This document shows positions 8,877 through 16,037 of a DNA stretch of 37,698 bases, one piece after another. The stretch spans positions 1 to 37,698 of the forward strand of contig SFWF01000016.1 in the NCBI GenBank assembly GCA_004560045.1, in the 5' to 3' direction. The notes beneath the pieces were generated by a model. It ran no database searches. It saw only the letters and a program-made list of their open reading frames with translations, and was not told the DNA's origin. The position numbers and the translations under genes were made by a program. This DNA comes from a bacterium (lineage in GTDB: Bacteria > Bacillota > Clostridia > Oscillospirales > Acutalibacteraceae). Positions within the stretch are counted from its first letter, which is position 1, and every line of letters begins with the position of its first letter.

Positions 8877-9482
8877 CTACTTCGAAAACTTGTTCATTGC
8901 GGAGTCGATGCCGCGGGAAAGGAGCTCGTTTACGGCTTTGACAGCAGTTTCTAAGGAGGCTTCTACCTTTTCCTTATCCTCGGCCTTAAACTTTCCGAGG
9001 ACCCAGTCCTTAAGGTCGTAGTCGGGATGCGGCTTAGCGCCGACGCCCAGCTTTATACGGGGGAAGTTGTCGCTGCCGAGAACCTCGATAATATCCTTAA
9101 TTCCGTTATGGCCGCCTGCGCTTCCCTTTCGGCGGATACGGACGGTACCCGGCTCTAAGGAGATATCGTCGAACATAACGAGAATATTTTCGGGGGCAAT
9201 TTTATAAAACCTTGCCGCTTCGCCGACGGCCGAGCCCGAGTTATTCATATAGGTAAGCGGCTTTAAAAGGAGCACCCTTTTGTTACCTATTACCGCGTCG
9301 CCCACATAGGCACTGAATTTCATTTTCTTACATTCACACTCATACTTTTTACAGAGAGCGTCCATAGCCATAAAGCCGATATTATGACGGGTCTCCTCAT
9401 ACTGAAGTCCCGGATTACCGAGACCTACTATCATCATATCGAAGCCTGAGGAAGCGAAGCTTTTCTTAATTTTTTCAAACAT
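8877..9482 (-). CDS. pth: peptidyl-tRNA hydrolase
   Basis: Releases peptides from peptidyl-tRNA that drops off ribosomes. The core holds VGLGNPGLQYEETRHNIGF (substrate Asn and catalytic His), KPLTYMNNSG, VMFDDISLEPG (catalytic Asp) and GSAGGHNGIKDI, all expected for bacterial Pth. An in-frame TTG at 9527 would add 15 residues but it is the -35 hexamer of the promoter. The ATG at 9482 has GGTGAT four bases upstream and is preferred, giving 201 residues, slightly above the usual 185-195 because of a short N-terminal extension. Confidence 0.96.
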   Translation of the reverse strand: MFEKIKKSFASSGFDMMIVGLGNPGLQYEETRHNIGFMAMDALCKKYECECKKMKFSAYVGDAVIGNKRVLLLKPLTYMNNSGSAVGEAARFYKIAPENILVMFDDISLEPGTVRIRRKGSAGGHNGIKDIIEVLGSDNFPRIKLGVGAKPHPDYDLKDWVLGKFKAEDKEKVEASLETAVKAVNELLSRGIDSAMNKFSK

Positions 9483-9498
9483 TTTATCACCGCTATAA

Positions 9499-9527
9499 AT
9501 ATTATCACATAAAGATACTTTATTCAA
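9499..9527 (-). promoter_or_regulatory. pth promoter
   Basis: Minus-strand -35 TTGAAT (9522-9527), 17-base spacer and -10 TAATAT (9499-9504), just before the chosen pth start. Confidence 0.65.
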
Positions 9528-9618
9528 GGGGTGAAAATATTTAATAAATTAACAAACTGTTACATTATTCACAGTTTATACATATATAATAAATATGTAG
9601 TTTTTACTACCTTTGTGT

Positions 9619-9666
9619 CGAATATTATTGTTAATATTCGCCAAAGAAAATGCATATATATATGCA
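9619..9666. promoter_or_regulatory. two palindromes upstream of the small membrane protein
   Basis: CGAATATTA-TTGT-TAATATTCG (9619-9640, perfect 9-base arms) and TGCATATATATATGCA (9651-9666) lie 30-75 bases before the next start. TTGTTA within the first could serve as a -35, so a regulator site overlapping the promoter is plausible. Confidence 0.4.
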
Positions 9667-9693
9667 TAAATAATATTTAGGAGGAATCTTATC

Positions 9694-10032
9694 ATGGAAA
9701 ATAACGGAAAAGGTTTAGCAGTTGCAGGATTAGTGCTCAGCATCGTAGGTCTTGTATTAGGCTTCTTCGGAGCCTGGTTCTCGATTATTGCTCTGCCTGT
9801 GTCTATCGTAGGTCTTGTTCTCGCTGTTATGGGCGGCAAGAAGCTTAAGGCTGTAGGCGCTCCCGCAGGAATCGCTACCGCAGGTCTCGTTCTCGGTATC
9901 ATCGCAGTTGTTTTCTCCGCAATCTTCTTCTTTACTTGCGGAATCTGCACCCTCTGCGTAGCTGCTAAGGTCAACGATACTCTCAACGGCGACCTCGGCG
10001 AGATTAACGACTTACTTAACTCTCTTAAGTAA
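9694..10032 (+). CDS. small membrane protein (DUF4190-like)
   Basis: A 112-residue protein with two closely paired Gly/Val/Leu-rich membrane segments (about 8-46), a short basic loop (GGKKLKAVGAP) and a third long hydrophobic stretch (about 60-92, ending in a FFFTCGICTLC Cys motif), then an acidic tail. The repeated GLVLxIxGLVLG pattern is typical of DUF4190-type proteins, whose function is not known. A good AGGAGG lies 8 bases before the ATG, and a terminator follows, so it is a single-gene unit. Confidence 0.85.
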   Translation: MENNGKGLAVAGLVLSIVGLVLGFFGAWFSIIALPVSIVGLVLAVMGGKKLKAVGAPAGIATAGLVLGIIAVVFSAIFFFTCGICTLCVAAKVNDTLNGDLGEINDLLNSLK

Positions 10033-10049
10033 TTGACTACATAAGATTC

Positions 10050-10085
10050 GGCCACTCGGTCTCGGGTGGCCATTTCTTTTTAATT
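10050..10085 (+). terminator. intrinsic terminator
   Basis: GGCCACTC, 6-base loop, GGGTGGCC (8 pairs, one G-U), then a T-rich tail. It closes the small membrane protein unit and sits just before lgt. Confidence 0.8.
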
Positions 10086-10107
10086 TTTTAAAGTTTCGGA
10101 GTTGCTT

Positions 10108-10908
10108 ATGCATATTCATATCTCTGAGTTTAACCTCCCCTTCCCTATTTACGGCGCTCTTTATTTCGTAGGTATCGCCGTCGCCGCAGTCGTTGCGGTA
10201 CTTATATGCAAGAAGCGCGAGCTTCCAAAATACGATATCGTTTACTCGGCTATTTATTCTATGATAGGCGCCGCAGTCGGCGCAAAGCTGCTTTTTATCG
10301 CCGTTTCCCTGCCTAAGGTCATATCTTTGGGGTACGGATTTGTCGATACCGTTATGATTTTAATGAGCGGCGGCTTCGTTTTCTACGGCGGCTTTATCGG
10401 CGGATTTTTAGGCCTTCTTATATACGTTAAGCAGTTTAAGATGAAGCTTCTCCCCTTTTTAGACGTTTATGCGGCGGTGGTACCCCTCGGTCACGCCTTC
10501 GGTCGCGTAGGCTGTCTTTTCGGTGGCTGCTGCTACGGAATGGAATATGACGGACCCTTTGCGGTGGTTTATCATTCCTCCCTTAATATGTCCACCCCCT
10601 TAAATACCCCGCTTCTGCCTACGCAGCTTATCGAGGCTTTGGGACTTCTGCTTATATTCGCCGTCGTTCTTACGGTCTATCTTAAAGGAGCAAAGCCCGG
10701 CACCGTACCCGTGGTTTACGTCCTTTGCTACAGCGTGATGCGCTTTATCCTCGAATTTTTACGCTCGGACAGCGAAAGAGGAAGCCTTTTAGGCCTTTCG
10801 ACCTCGCAGTGGATATCCTTGGGACTTATTATCACAGTGGTACTTTCGGTAATTTTTTATCGCTCAAAAAAAGCAAAAACTCTTGACAATATGCCCGATA
10901 AAGGCTAA
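10108..10908 (+). CDS. lgt: prolipoprotein diacylglyceryl transferase
   Basis: Integral membrane enzyme that moves diacylglycerol from phosphatidylglycerol to the lipobox Cys of prolipoproteins; the lipoproteins in this window would be clients. About seven hydrophobic segments are visible. The signature region GHAFGRVGCLFGGCCYG (about residues 130-146) is the Firmicutes form of the Lgt motif. A TTG at 10102 is also in frame, but ATG 10108 has GGAG six bases upstream and is preferred, giving 266 residues. The last codons overlap the thrS promoter. Confidence 0.95.
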   Translation: MHIHISEFNLPFPIYGALYFVGIAVAAVVAVLICKKRELPKYDIVYSAIYSMIGAAVGAKLLFIAVSLPKVISLGYGFVDTVMILMSGGFVFYGGFIGGFLGLLIYVKQFKMKLLPFLDVYAAVVPLGHAFGRVGCLFGGCCYGMEYDGPFAVVYHSSLNMSTPLNTPLLPTQLIEALGLLLIFAVVLTVYLKGAKPGTVPVVYVLCYSVMRFILEFLRSDSERGSLLGLSTSQWISLGLIITVVLSVIFYRSKKAKTLDNMPDKG

Positions 10909-10911
10909 TAT
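10883..10911 (+). promoter_or_regulatory. promoter of the thrS T-box transcript
   Basis: -35 TTGACA (10883-10888), 17-base spacer, -10 TAATAT (10906-10911). It overlaps the end of lgt. Confidence 0.75.
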
Positions 10912-10917
10912 ATAATA

Positions 10918-11170
10918 TGTAATATATAAAGCGTCGAAGGGACGAGTAACGTTTTCCTTTTTCTTCAGAGAGCACGGGCCGTCGGCTGAAAGTCCGAGCA
11001 TTAAAAGCAAACGTGAAGACCACCCCTGAGCGTCCGCCGAAATAAGGCGGAACGGATGCCCTCCGTTATCGGGGCTTAAAGAGGCACTTTTTGTGCAATG
11101 CGGGTGGAACCGCGGAGTTTGTTTTTCAAGACTTCGTCCTGTTTACGGATGAAGTCTTTTTGTTTTTTTA
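10918..11170 (+). promoter_or_regulatory. T-box leader of thrS
   Basis: A tRNA-sensing leader. The T-box core GCGGGTGGAACCGCGGAG (near 11099) is canonical and binds the uncharged tRNA acceptor end. It is followed by a terminator, AAGACTTCGTCC / GGATGAAGTCTTT with T-tract (about 11128-11168), whose 5' side competes with the antiterminator. Stem I contains GAGTAACG near its base. GAAGACCACC near 11016-11024 is the likely specifier region, with ACC (Thr) at 11019-11021 or 11022-11024. Uncharged tRNA-Thr should allow read-through into thrS. The exact specifier was not proven by folding. Confidence 0.93.
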
Positions 11171-11196
11171 AATAACTTAAAAAGGAGATATATTTT

Positions 11197-13137
11197 ATGA
11201 AAATTTCACTTAGAGGAGATTTTCGCGAGTTCGACGAAGGCGTAAATCCTTACGACGTTGCGAAATCCTTTGGCGGCGGATTCTTTAAAAACGTCTGCGC
11301 CGCAAAGATAAACGGCAAAAACGCCGATCTCAGGACCGAGCTCAAGGACGGCGACGAGCTTGAGCTTCTTACCTTTGAGGACGACTACGGCAGATGGACC
11401 TACCGTCACACCGCTTCTCACATTTTGGCTCAGGCCGTAAAAAGACTTTACCCCGAGGTAAAGCTCGCTATCGGACCTGCGGTAGACGACGGCTTCTACT
11501 ACGATATCGATTCTCCCGTGATGTTCACCCCCGAACACCTTGAGAAGATCGAAGCCGAAATGAAGAAGATCGTAAAAGAAAACCTTCCCTTAGAGCGCTT
11601 CACCCTTCCCTTCGACGAGGCGATAAGGTTCTTCGAGGAAAAGGGCGAGGAATATAAGGTTGAGCTTATTAAGGACCTCCCCGAGGGAAGCGTAATCAGC
11701 CTCTATAAGCAGGGCGAATTTACCGACCTTTGCGCAGGAGCACACCTTATGAGCACGGGTCTCGTTAAGGCCTTTAAGCTGACCTCCGCTACCGGTGCAT
11801 ACTGGCGCGGAGACTCAAACCGAAAGATGCTTCAGCGTATCTACGGCACCGCCTTCCCCAAGGCTACCGAGCTTGAGGAGCATTTAGCCCGAATCGAAGA
11901 GGCTAAAAAGCGCGATCACAATAAGCTTGGCCGCGAGCTTGAGCTTTTTACCACCAGCGAGCTTATCGGTCAGGGACTTCCCGTTATGCTCCCCAAGGGC
12001 GCCAGAGTTATTCAGCTTTTACAGCGTTTCGTCGAGGACGAGGAGCAAAAGCGCGGCTGGCTTCTTACCAAGACCCCCCTTATGGCGAAATCCGATCTTT
12101 ATAAGGTTTCGGGACATTGGGATCATTACCTCGACGGAATGTTCGTTATGGGTGACCCCGCAGACGAGAGCAAGGAATGCTTCGCGATGCGTCCCATGAC
12201 CTGCCCCTTCCAGTATCAGGCATATCTTAATAAACCCCGCTCCTACAGAGATCTCCCCCTCCGCTACAACGAGACCTCTACCCTCTTCAGAAACGAGGAT
12301 AGCGGCGAAATGCACGGTCTTATCCGCGTTCGTCAGTTCACTATTTCCGAGGGTCACCTTATGTGTACCCCCGAGCAGCTTGAGGACGAGTTTAAGAAGT
12401 GTCTTGAGCTTTGCGTATTTATGCTTAAGACCTTAGGTCTTTACGAGGACGTTTCCTACCGCTTTAGTCAGTGGGATCCCGATGACCGCGAGAAGTATAT
12501 CGGAACCAAGGAGCAGTGGGACGAGGCTCAGGGCGTTATGGGCAGGATCCTCGATCATCTCGAAATCCCCTACAAGATCGGTATCGGCGAGGCCGCCTTC
12601 TACGGACCCAAGCTCGATATTCAGATCAAGAACGTTCACGGCAAGGAGGACACCCTTATCACCATTCAGGTCGATCAGATGCTGGCCGAAAAATTCGGTA
12701 TGGAATATACCGACCGCGACGGTGTTAAGAAGAACCCCTACATCATTCACAGAACCTCTATCGGCTGCTACGAGCGCACCCTTGCCCTTCTTATCGAGAA
12801 GTACGCAGGCGCATTCCCCCTCTGGCTGGCTCCCGAGCAGGTTCGCATTCTCCCCATCGCCGACCGTCATCACGACTATGCCTATGAGGTCAAGGCCGCC
12901 CTTGAGGAAATGGGTATGCGCGTAGAGGTCGACACCAGAAACGAAAAGATCGGCTACAAGATCCGCGAAGCACGTCTCCAAAGACTTCCCTATATGCTCA
13001 CCGTCGGTGACGCAGAGGTCGAAGCAGGTACCGTTTCGGTTCGCGGAAGAGGCGAAAACGGCGATCTCGGCAGTATGGCACTTGCAGATTTTAAGGCCAT
13101 GTGCAAGGAAGAGATTGACACTAAGGTAATAAAATAA
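11197..13137 (+). CDS. thrS: threonine--tRNA ligase
   Basis: Charges tRNA-Thr. 646 residues, full length. Residues 1-62 form the TGS domain. The editing domain shows HTASH (His71, His75) and LCAGAHL. The class II core has motif 2 (FRNEDSGEMHGLIRVRQF) and motif 3 (GCYERTLALLIEKYAG). The last ~100 residues are the HGTP anticodon-binding domain. Start ATG has AAAGGAGA upstream. Controlled by the T-box just before it. Confidence 0.98.
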   Translation: MKISLRGDFREFDEGVNPYDVAKSFGGGFFKNVCAAKINGKNADLRTELKDGDELELLTFEDDYGRWTYRHTASHILAQAVKRLYPEVKLAIGPAVDDGFYYDIDSPVMFTPEHLEKIEAEMKKIVKENLPLERFTLPFDEAIRFFEEKGEEYKVELIKDLPEGSVISLYKQGEFTDLCAGAHLMSTGLVKAFKLTSATGAYWRGDSNRKMLQRIYGTAFPKATELEEHLARIEEAKKRDHNKLGRELELFTTSELIGQGLPVMLPKGARVIQLLQRFVEDEEQKRGWLLTKTPLMAKSDLYKVSGHWDHYLDGMFVMGDPADESKECFAMRPMTCPFQYQAYLNKPRSYRDLPLRYNETSTLFRNEDSGEMHGLIRVRQFTISEGHLMCTPEQLEDEFKKCLELCVFMLKTLGLYEDVSYRFSQWDPDDREKYIGTKEQWDEAQGVMGRILDHLEIPYKIGIGEAAFYGPKLDIQIKNVHGKEDTLITIQVDQMLAEKFGMEYTDRDGVKKNPYIIHRTSIGCYERTLALLIEKYAGAFPLWLAPEQVRILPIADRHHDYAYEVKAALEEMGMRVEVDTRNEKIGYKIREARLQRLPYMLTVGDAEVEAGTVSVRGRGENGDLGSMALADFKAMCKEEIDTKVIK

Positions 13138-13177
13138 TTTTATTATTTTAAATTAAATTTTTTGGAGGTAACTCACT

Positions 13178-13768
13178 ATGAAAAAGCTAATTGCAATCAT
13201 CCTTACCCTTTGCGTTCTTTTCAGCCTTGCCGCCTGCTCGGGCGGCTCCGACACCGCGACCTCAGACCCTTCTGCAAACGACACGTCTTCTAAACCGAAG
13301 CCCCTCGGAAGCGCAGTTTCGGGAAGCGACGACGGGGATTCCGATTCGGGCGACGGAAACAACGAGGTTCTGAATATTGAATACAAGTCGGTTGCCGAAG
13401 GCTACATTGAAAGCAACTCCATCATAAAATTCAAGGGCTTCCAGTGTATGGACGACGAATATATCTTCATTCCCAAAGGCACTAACATTATCTCCGACAA
13501 GCACTGTGCTATCTTGTGCTATAAGCTTTCAGGCGACGATCTTGTGCTTGATATAGAAGCCTGCAAATCCATCGGCTCAGTTATCGCTCCCAGCGGATGG
13601 GCGGTTCAGCATTCGGCAGGAACCTATCAGGCAACCCAGGACGTTTGGGCCCGTTTTTCGGTAAAGGGATCCCTTAAGGACGACATTCAGATCTTCCCCC
13701 TGAAGGATAAGATCTCAGAGGTTAAGGTCCTCACCGGCGCAGAGCTTAAAGAAGTGCTTAAAAAATAA
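13178..13768 (+). CDS. small lipoprotein, unknown function
   Basis: 196 residues. Lipoprotein signal ending LAAC (Cys20), then an Asp/Ser-rich linker to about residue 60 and a beta-rich domain. The domain has VAEGYIES, YIFIPKGTNI and ARFSVKGSLKDDI, which match the order and wording of the N-terminal domain of the next protein (IENGYIHH, YIALPKGSKI, VKFSVKGSMSDI). The two proteins therefore share a paralogous, perhaps ligand-binding, surface domain. A TTGGAGGT site precedes the ATG. It follows thrS by 40 bases with no terminator seen, so some read-through from thrS is possible. Confidence 0.85.
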   Translation: MKKLIAIILTLCVLFSLAACSGGSDTATSDPSANDTSSKPKPLGSAVSGSDDGDSDSGDGNNEVLNIEYKSVAEGYIESNSIIKFKGFQCMDDEYIFIPKGTNIISDKHCAILCYKLSGDDLVLDIEACKSIGSVIAPSGWAVQHSAGTYQATQDVWARFSVKGSLKDDIQIFPLKDKISEVKVLTGAELKEVLKK

Positions 13769-13775
13769 TTACCTA

Positions 13776-15422
13776 ATGAGAAAAATTATAGCTATATTCC
13801 TCGCTTTAGCGATTTGTTTAGGGCTATCTGCCTGCGGAGGAGATAAGACCAAAACCCCCGCAGACGGCTCTTCGCCTTCCTCGGCTCCGACCGCTTCAAA
13901 CATAGAGACGGTCCCCTACGAGTTCGAGATAACCGTTATCGAAAACGGCTACATTCACCACTTTAACGCAGGTACCGCTACCCTTAAAACCGACAAAGAG
14001 GGCTTTGTTTCAAGCGGAGACTACTACATAGCTCTTCCCAAGGGCTCGAAAATATCCTGTGCTAAGGATTTCGCCTTCTACACCTATGATGAAGAGTTCA
14101 TTTTAAACAGCTCTATTATGGCGGAATCGGGACAGACTATGAAGTTTTACCTACCCGAGCTGAAGCCCGGCAGCTACGTTCTCGCAAACGACTGCTACGT
14201 GAAGTTTTCGGTTAAGGGAAGTATGTCGGATATTAAATTAGAGGTACCTAAGGGTCACGAAAAACTGATCTCGGCAGGAAGCCGAAAGGAAATCGAAGCT
14301 ATGCCCACAATTGAACTTATGAAGCAGAACTTGGACGGTCGCGATAAGGCGGTCAACTACGTATTTATTACCGATATTCACTACGGTAACAGTCTCACCA
14401 CAGCTGAGGGAGCCGCGCTTCTCAGGCAGGTTGAAACGGCGGTATCTCTCGCCAATTCCATCGATTCTATCGATTTTATCTGCGTCGGAGGCGACACCAC
14501 CACGGGTATGTACGCAACCAAGGCCGACGCGCTAAAATTTACGACCGAAATACTCGCGCCCTTAAAGCAGAGCAAAAAGCCCGTATTTATTCTTATGGGC
14601 AACCACGACGATAACTCTTATCATCGCTTTACCTACGACGTTTACTATCCCGAACGCATTATAAGCGACAAGGACTGGAACGACAGTATTTTAAAGCCCT
14701 TCTGCCCCGATAATATCGTTAAGGACAGCAAATATAAGGACTCGAAGTATTATTACTACGATCTTTCGGATAAGAAGACCCGCGTTATCTGCCTCGACGC
14801 TATCGACTACCGCGCTAAGTATAACAGCAAGGGCGTTATAAGCGAGCTTCCCATTAAGGACCCTGCGGCCGAAAAGCACGTTTCGAAATATTGGTCGGGT
14901 TGCTCCTGGTGGGGCTACTCGGACGATCAGATCGAATGGCTTATGACCGAGGCCATGACAGCAGGAAACGATTGGAACTACGTTTTCCTTTCCCATATGG
15001 GAATCGATAAGCAGACCAACTGCTATGGCTACGACACTAAAAACGGCGCCGAGCTGAGAAAGATTATTTCGGCCTATCAGAATAAGACTACCTGCAGAAT
15101 AGGCGTCAACAAGGCCGACTTCTCGAAGACAAAGGGAAGAATACTTGCCTATCAGTTCGGACATATGCACCACGAGGTTGTGTTCAGTAGCTCCGACATC
15201 GATTTGTGGCAGATATGTACCGCCACGGCAAGTATTCCCGATACCTCATCCAAAACCGATATAAAGGATACCACCATCAACGATAAGACCCTTGATTGGA
15301 AGCTCCTTGACCGTGTACTCGGAACCGATACCGAGGCCTGCTTCGACGTTATGTCGGTAGACGGCAGTAAGGTTCAGAAATGGAATATAGGCGGAGGATT
15401 AGACGTCGAGGTAAATCAGTAA
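13776..15422 (+). CDS. metallophosphoesterase lipoprotein
   Basis: 548 residues. Lipobox LSAC with Cys20 anchors it outside the membrane. Residues 45-175 are the domain shared with the preceding lipoprotein. From about 190 a calcineurin-like phosphoesterase domain runs to the end: FITDIHYG (Asp and His ligands), GGDTTTG, MGNHDDN, LSHMGID and FGHMHHE provide the five canonical metal motifs in order. Substrate unknown; an extracellular phosphomonoester or diester, such as a nucleotide or teichoic acid fragment, is possible. The ATG lies 7 bases after the previous stop with no clear ribosome site, so translation is probably coupled. A terminator follows. Confidence 0.9.
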   Translation: MRKIIAIFLALAICLGLSACGGDKTKTPADGSSPSSAPTASNIETVPYEFEITVIENGYIHHFNAGTATLKTDKEGFVSSGDYYIALPKGSKISCAKDFAFYTYDEEFILNSSIMAESGQTMKFYLPELKPGSYVLANDCYVKFSVKGSMSDIKLEVPKGHEKLISAGSRKEIEAMPTIELMKQNLDGRDKAVNYVFITDIHYGNSLTTAEGAALLRQVETAVSLANSIDSIDFICVGGDTTTGMYATKADALKFTTEILAPLKQSKKPVFILMGNHDDNSYHRFTYDVYYPERIISDKDWNDSILKPFCPDNIVKDSKYKDSKYYYYDLSDKKTRVICLDAIDYRAKYNSKGVISELPIKDPAAEKHVSKYWSGCSWWGYSDDQIEWLMTEAMTAGNDWNYVFLSHMGIDKQTNCYGYDTKNGAELRKIISAYQNKTTCRIGVNKADFSKTKGRILAYQFGHMHHEVVFSSSDIDLWQICTATASIPDTSSKTDIKDTTINDKTLDWKLLDRVLGTDTEACFDVMSVDGSKVQKWNIGGGLDVEVNQ

Positions 15423-15429
15423 AAATAAA

Positions 15430-15480
15430 AAGATCGACCATCCAACGGGCACTTCACCCGAAGATGGTCGGTCTTTTTTT
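15430..15480 (+). terminator. intrinsic terminator
   Basis: AGATCGACCATC (15431-15442) pairs with GATGGTCGGTCT (15463-15474) with one G-U, then seven T. A small inner CGGG/CCCG stem extends it. It ends the thrS-side lipoprotein unit. Confidence 0.92.
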
Positions 15481-15617
15481 ATGGAAGGAATTAAAAATTG
15501 AAAAAACGGTAGTAAGGCGTTATTCAGAATAACACACAAGCACATACCATTGGTCGGGCATTAAAGCTTTAATATTTAACTAAAGCTAAATTTGCGTATG
15601 GGTCGGCGGCTCGCCGC

Positions 15618-15791
15618 TTAGGGGTCGGTGCGGAGGTTGTTTTTAGAGAACATAAGGCGAAGACGACGCTTAATAAAGCGGAAAGCATTTTTCTCGGCCG
15701 CGACGAAACGGTCCTCAAAAATAAGACCGTAGATTATAAAGCCGGCTACCAAAATTTCAAAAAGAGTCTGAAAAACAAAGCGAGTTTCCAT
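15618..15791 (-). CDS. small SOS-regulated membrane protein (candidate)
   Basis: 57-residue protein starting METRFVFQTLFEILV. Residues 8-28 form one transmembrane helix (FEILVAGFIIYGLIF); then a charged helix EDRFVAAEKNAFRFIKRRLR with many basic residues in its second half. The frame is open further upstream, but that DNA is the promoter; ATG 15791 has GGAGG six bases upstream. Its promoter is perfect and a LexA-type box lies between promoter and start. Small SOS-induced membrane proteins often block cell division (YneA in Bacillus, SidA in Caulobacter). This one lacks the LysM domain of YneA, so the role is an inference from regulation and topology only. Confidence 0.8.
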   Translation of the reverse strand: METRFVFQTLFEILVAGFIIYGLIFEDRFVAAEKNAFRFIKRRLRLMFSKNNLRTDP

Positions 15792-15804
15792 AATTTCCTC
15801 CAAA

Positions 15805-15818
15805 CGAACATTTGTTCT
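15805..15818. promoter_or_regulatory. LexA/DinR SOS box
   Basis: CGAACATTTGTTCT matches the Gram-positive SOS consensus CGAACN4GTTCG at all but the last base. It lies just after the transcription start predicted from the adjacent promoter and 14 bases before the small protein ATG. Confidence 0.8.
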
Positions 15819-15830
15819 TTCTGTGATTTT

Positions 15831-15859
15831 ATTATAATTGATAGGTTTAAAAATGTCAA
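15831..15859 (-). promoter_or_regulatory. perfect sigma-A promoter of the small SOS protein
   Basis: Minus-strand TTGACA (15854-15859), exactly 17 bases, TATAAT (15831-15836). A fully consensus promoter would be strong when LexA is removed. Confidence 0.88.
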
Positions 15860-15907
15860 GCATTTTTTAAACTTTTTTGTTTACAAGCTTATTATAGCTG
15901 CTACACT

Positions 15908-15923
15908 GTCCCAAGTTTGGGAC
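15908..15923. repeat. short palindrome GTCCCAA-GT-TTGGGAC
   Basis: Perfect 7-base arms around a 2-base centre, in the spacer between two divergent promoters. It could be an operator or a scar of an insertion-sequence end. No supporting element nearby. Confidence 0.35.
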
Positions 15924-15963
15924 TTTACACCCAAATAACCTAATTTTTTTTAGTTTTTTTAGA

Positions 15964-15992
15964 TTGACACGAATCACATATAATATTAAAAT
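15964..15992 (+). promoter_or_regulatory. promoter of the phosphoesterase pair
   Basis: TTGACA (15964-15969), 17 bases, TAAAAT (15987-15992), 45 bases before the chosen start of the large phosphoesterase. Confidence 0.7.
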
Positions 15993-16037
15993 ATATTTAT
16001 AAATTTCATATTATATACCTGCTTTATGAGGTGGCCT

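Noticed and set aside
9482..9527. Longer pth start at TTG 9527
   Set aside because: That TTG belongs to the -35 hexamer and has no ribosome site; ATG 9482 has one.
9576..10073. 165-codon minus-strand frame over the small membrane protein
   Set aside because: Basic, Pro/Thr-rich product without a ribosome site; the plus-strand gene has a good site and clear membrane segments.
15481..15617. Gene or element in the gap after the phosphoesterase lipoprotein
   Set aside because: No frame with a ribosome site; only small palindromes such as ATTAAAGCTTTAAT.
15792..15863. Longer start of the SOS small protein
   Set aside because: The extra codons cover the -10 box and the LexA site.
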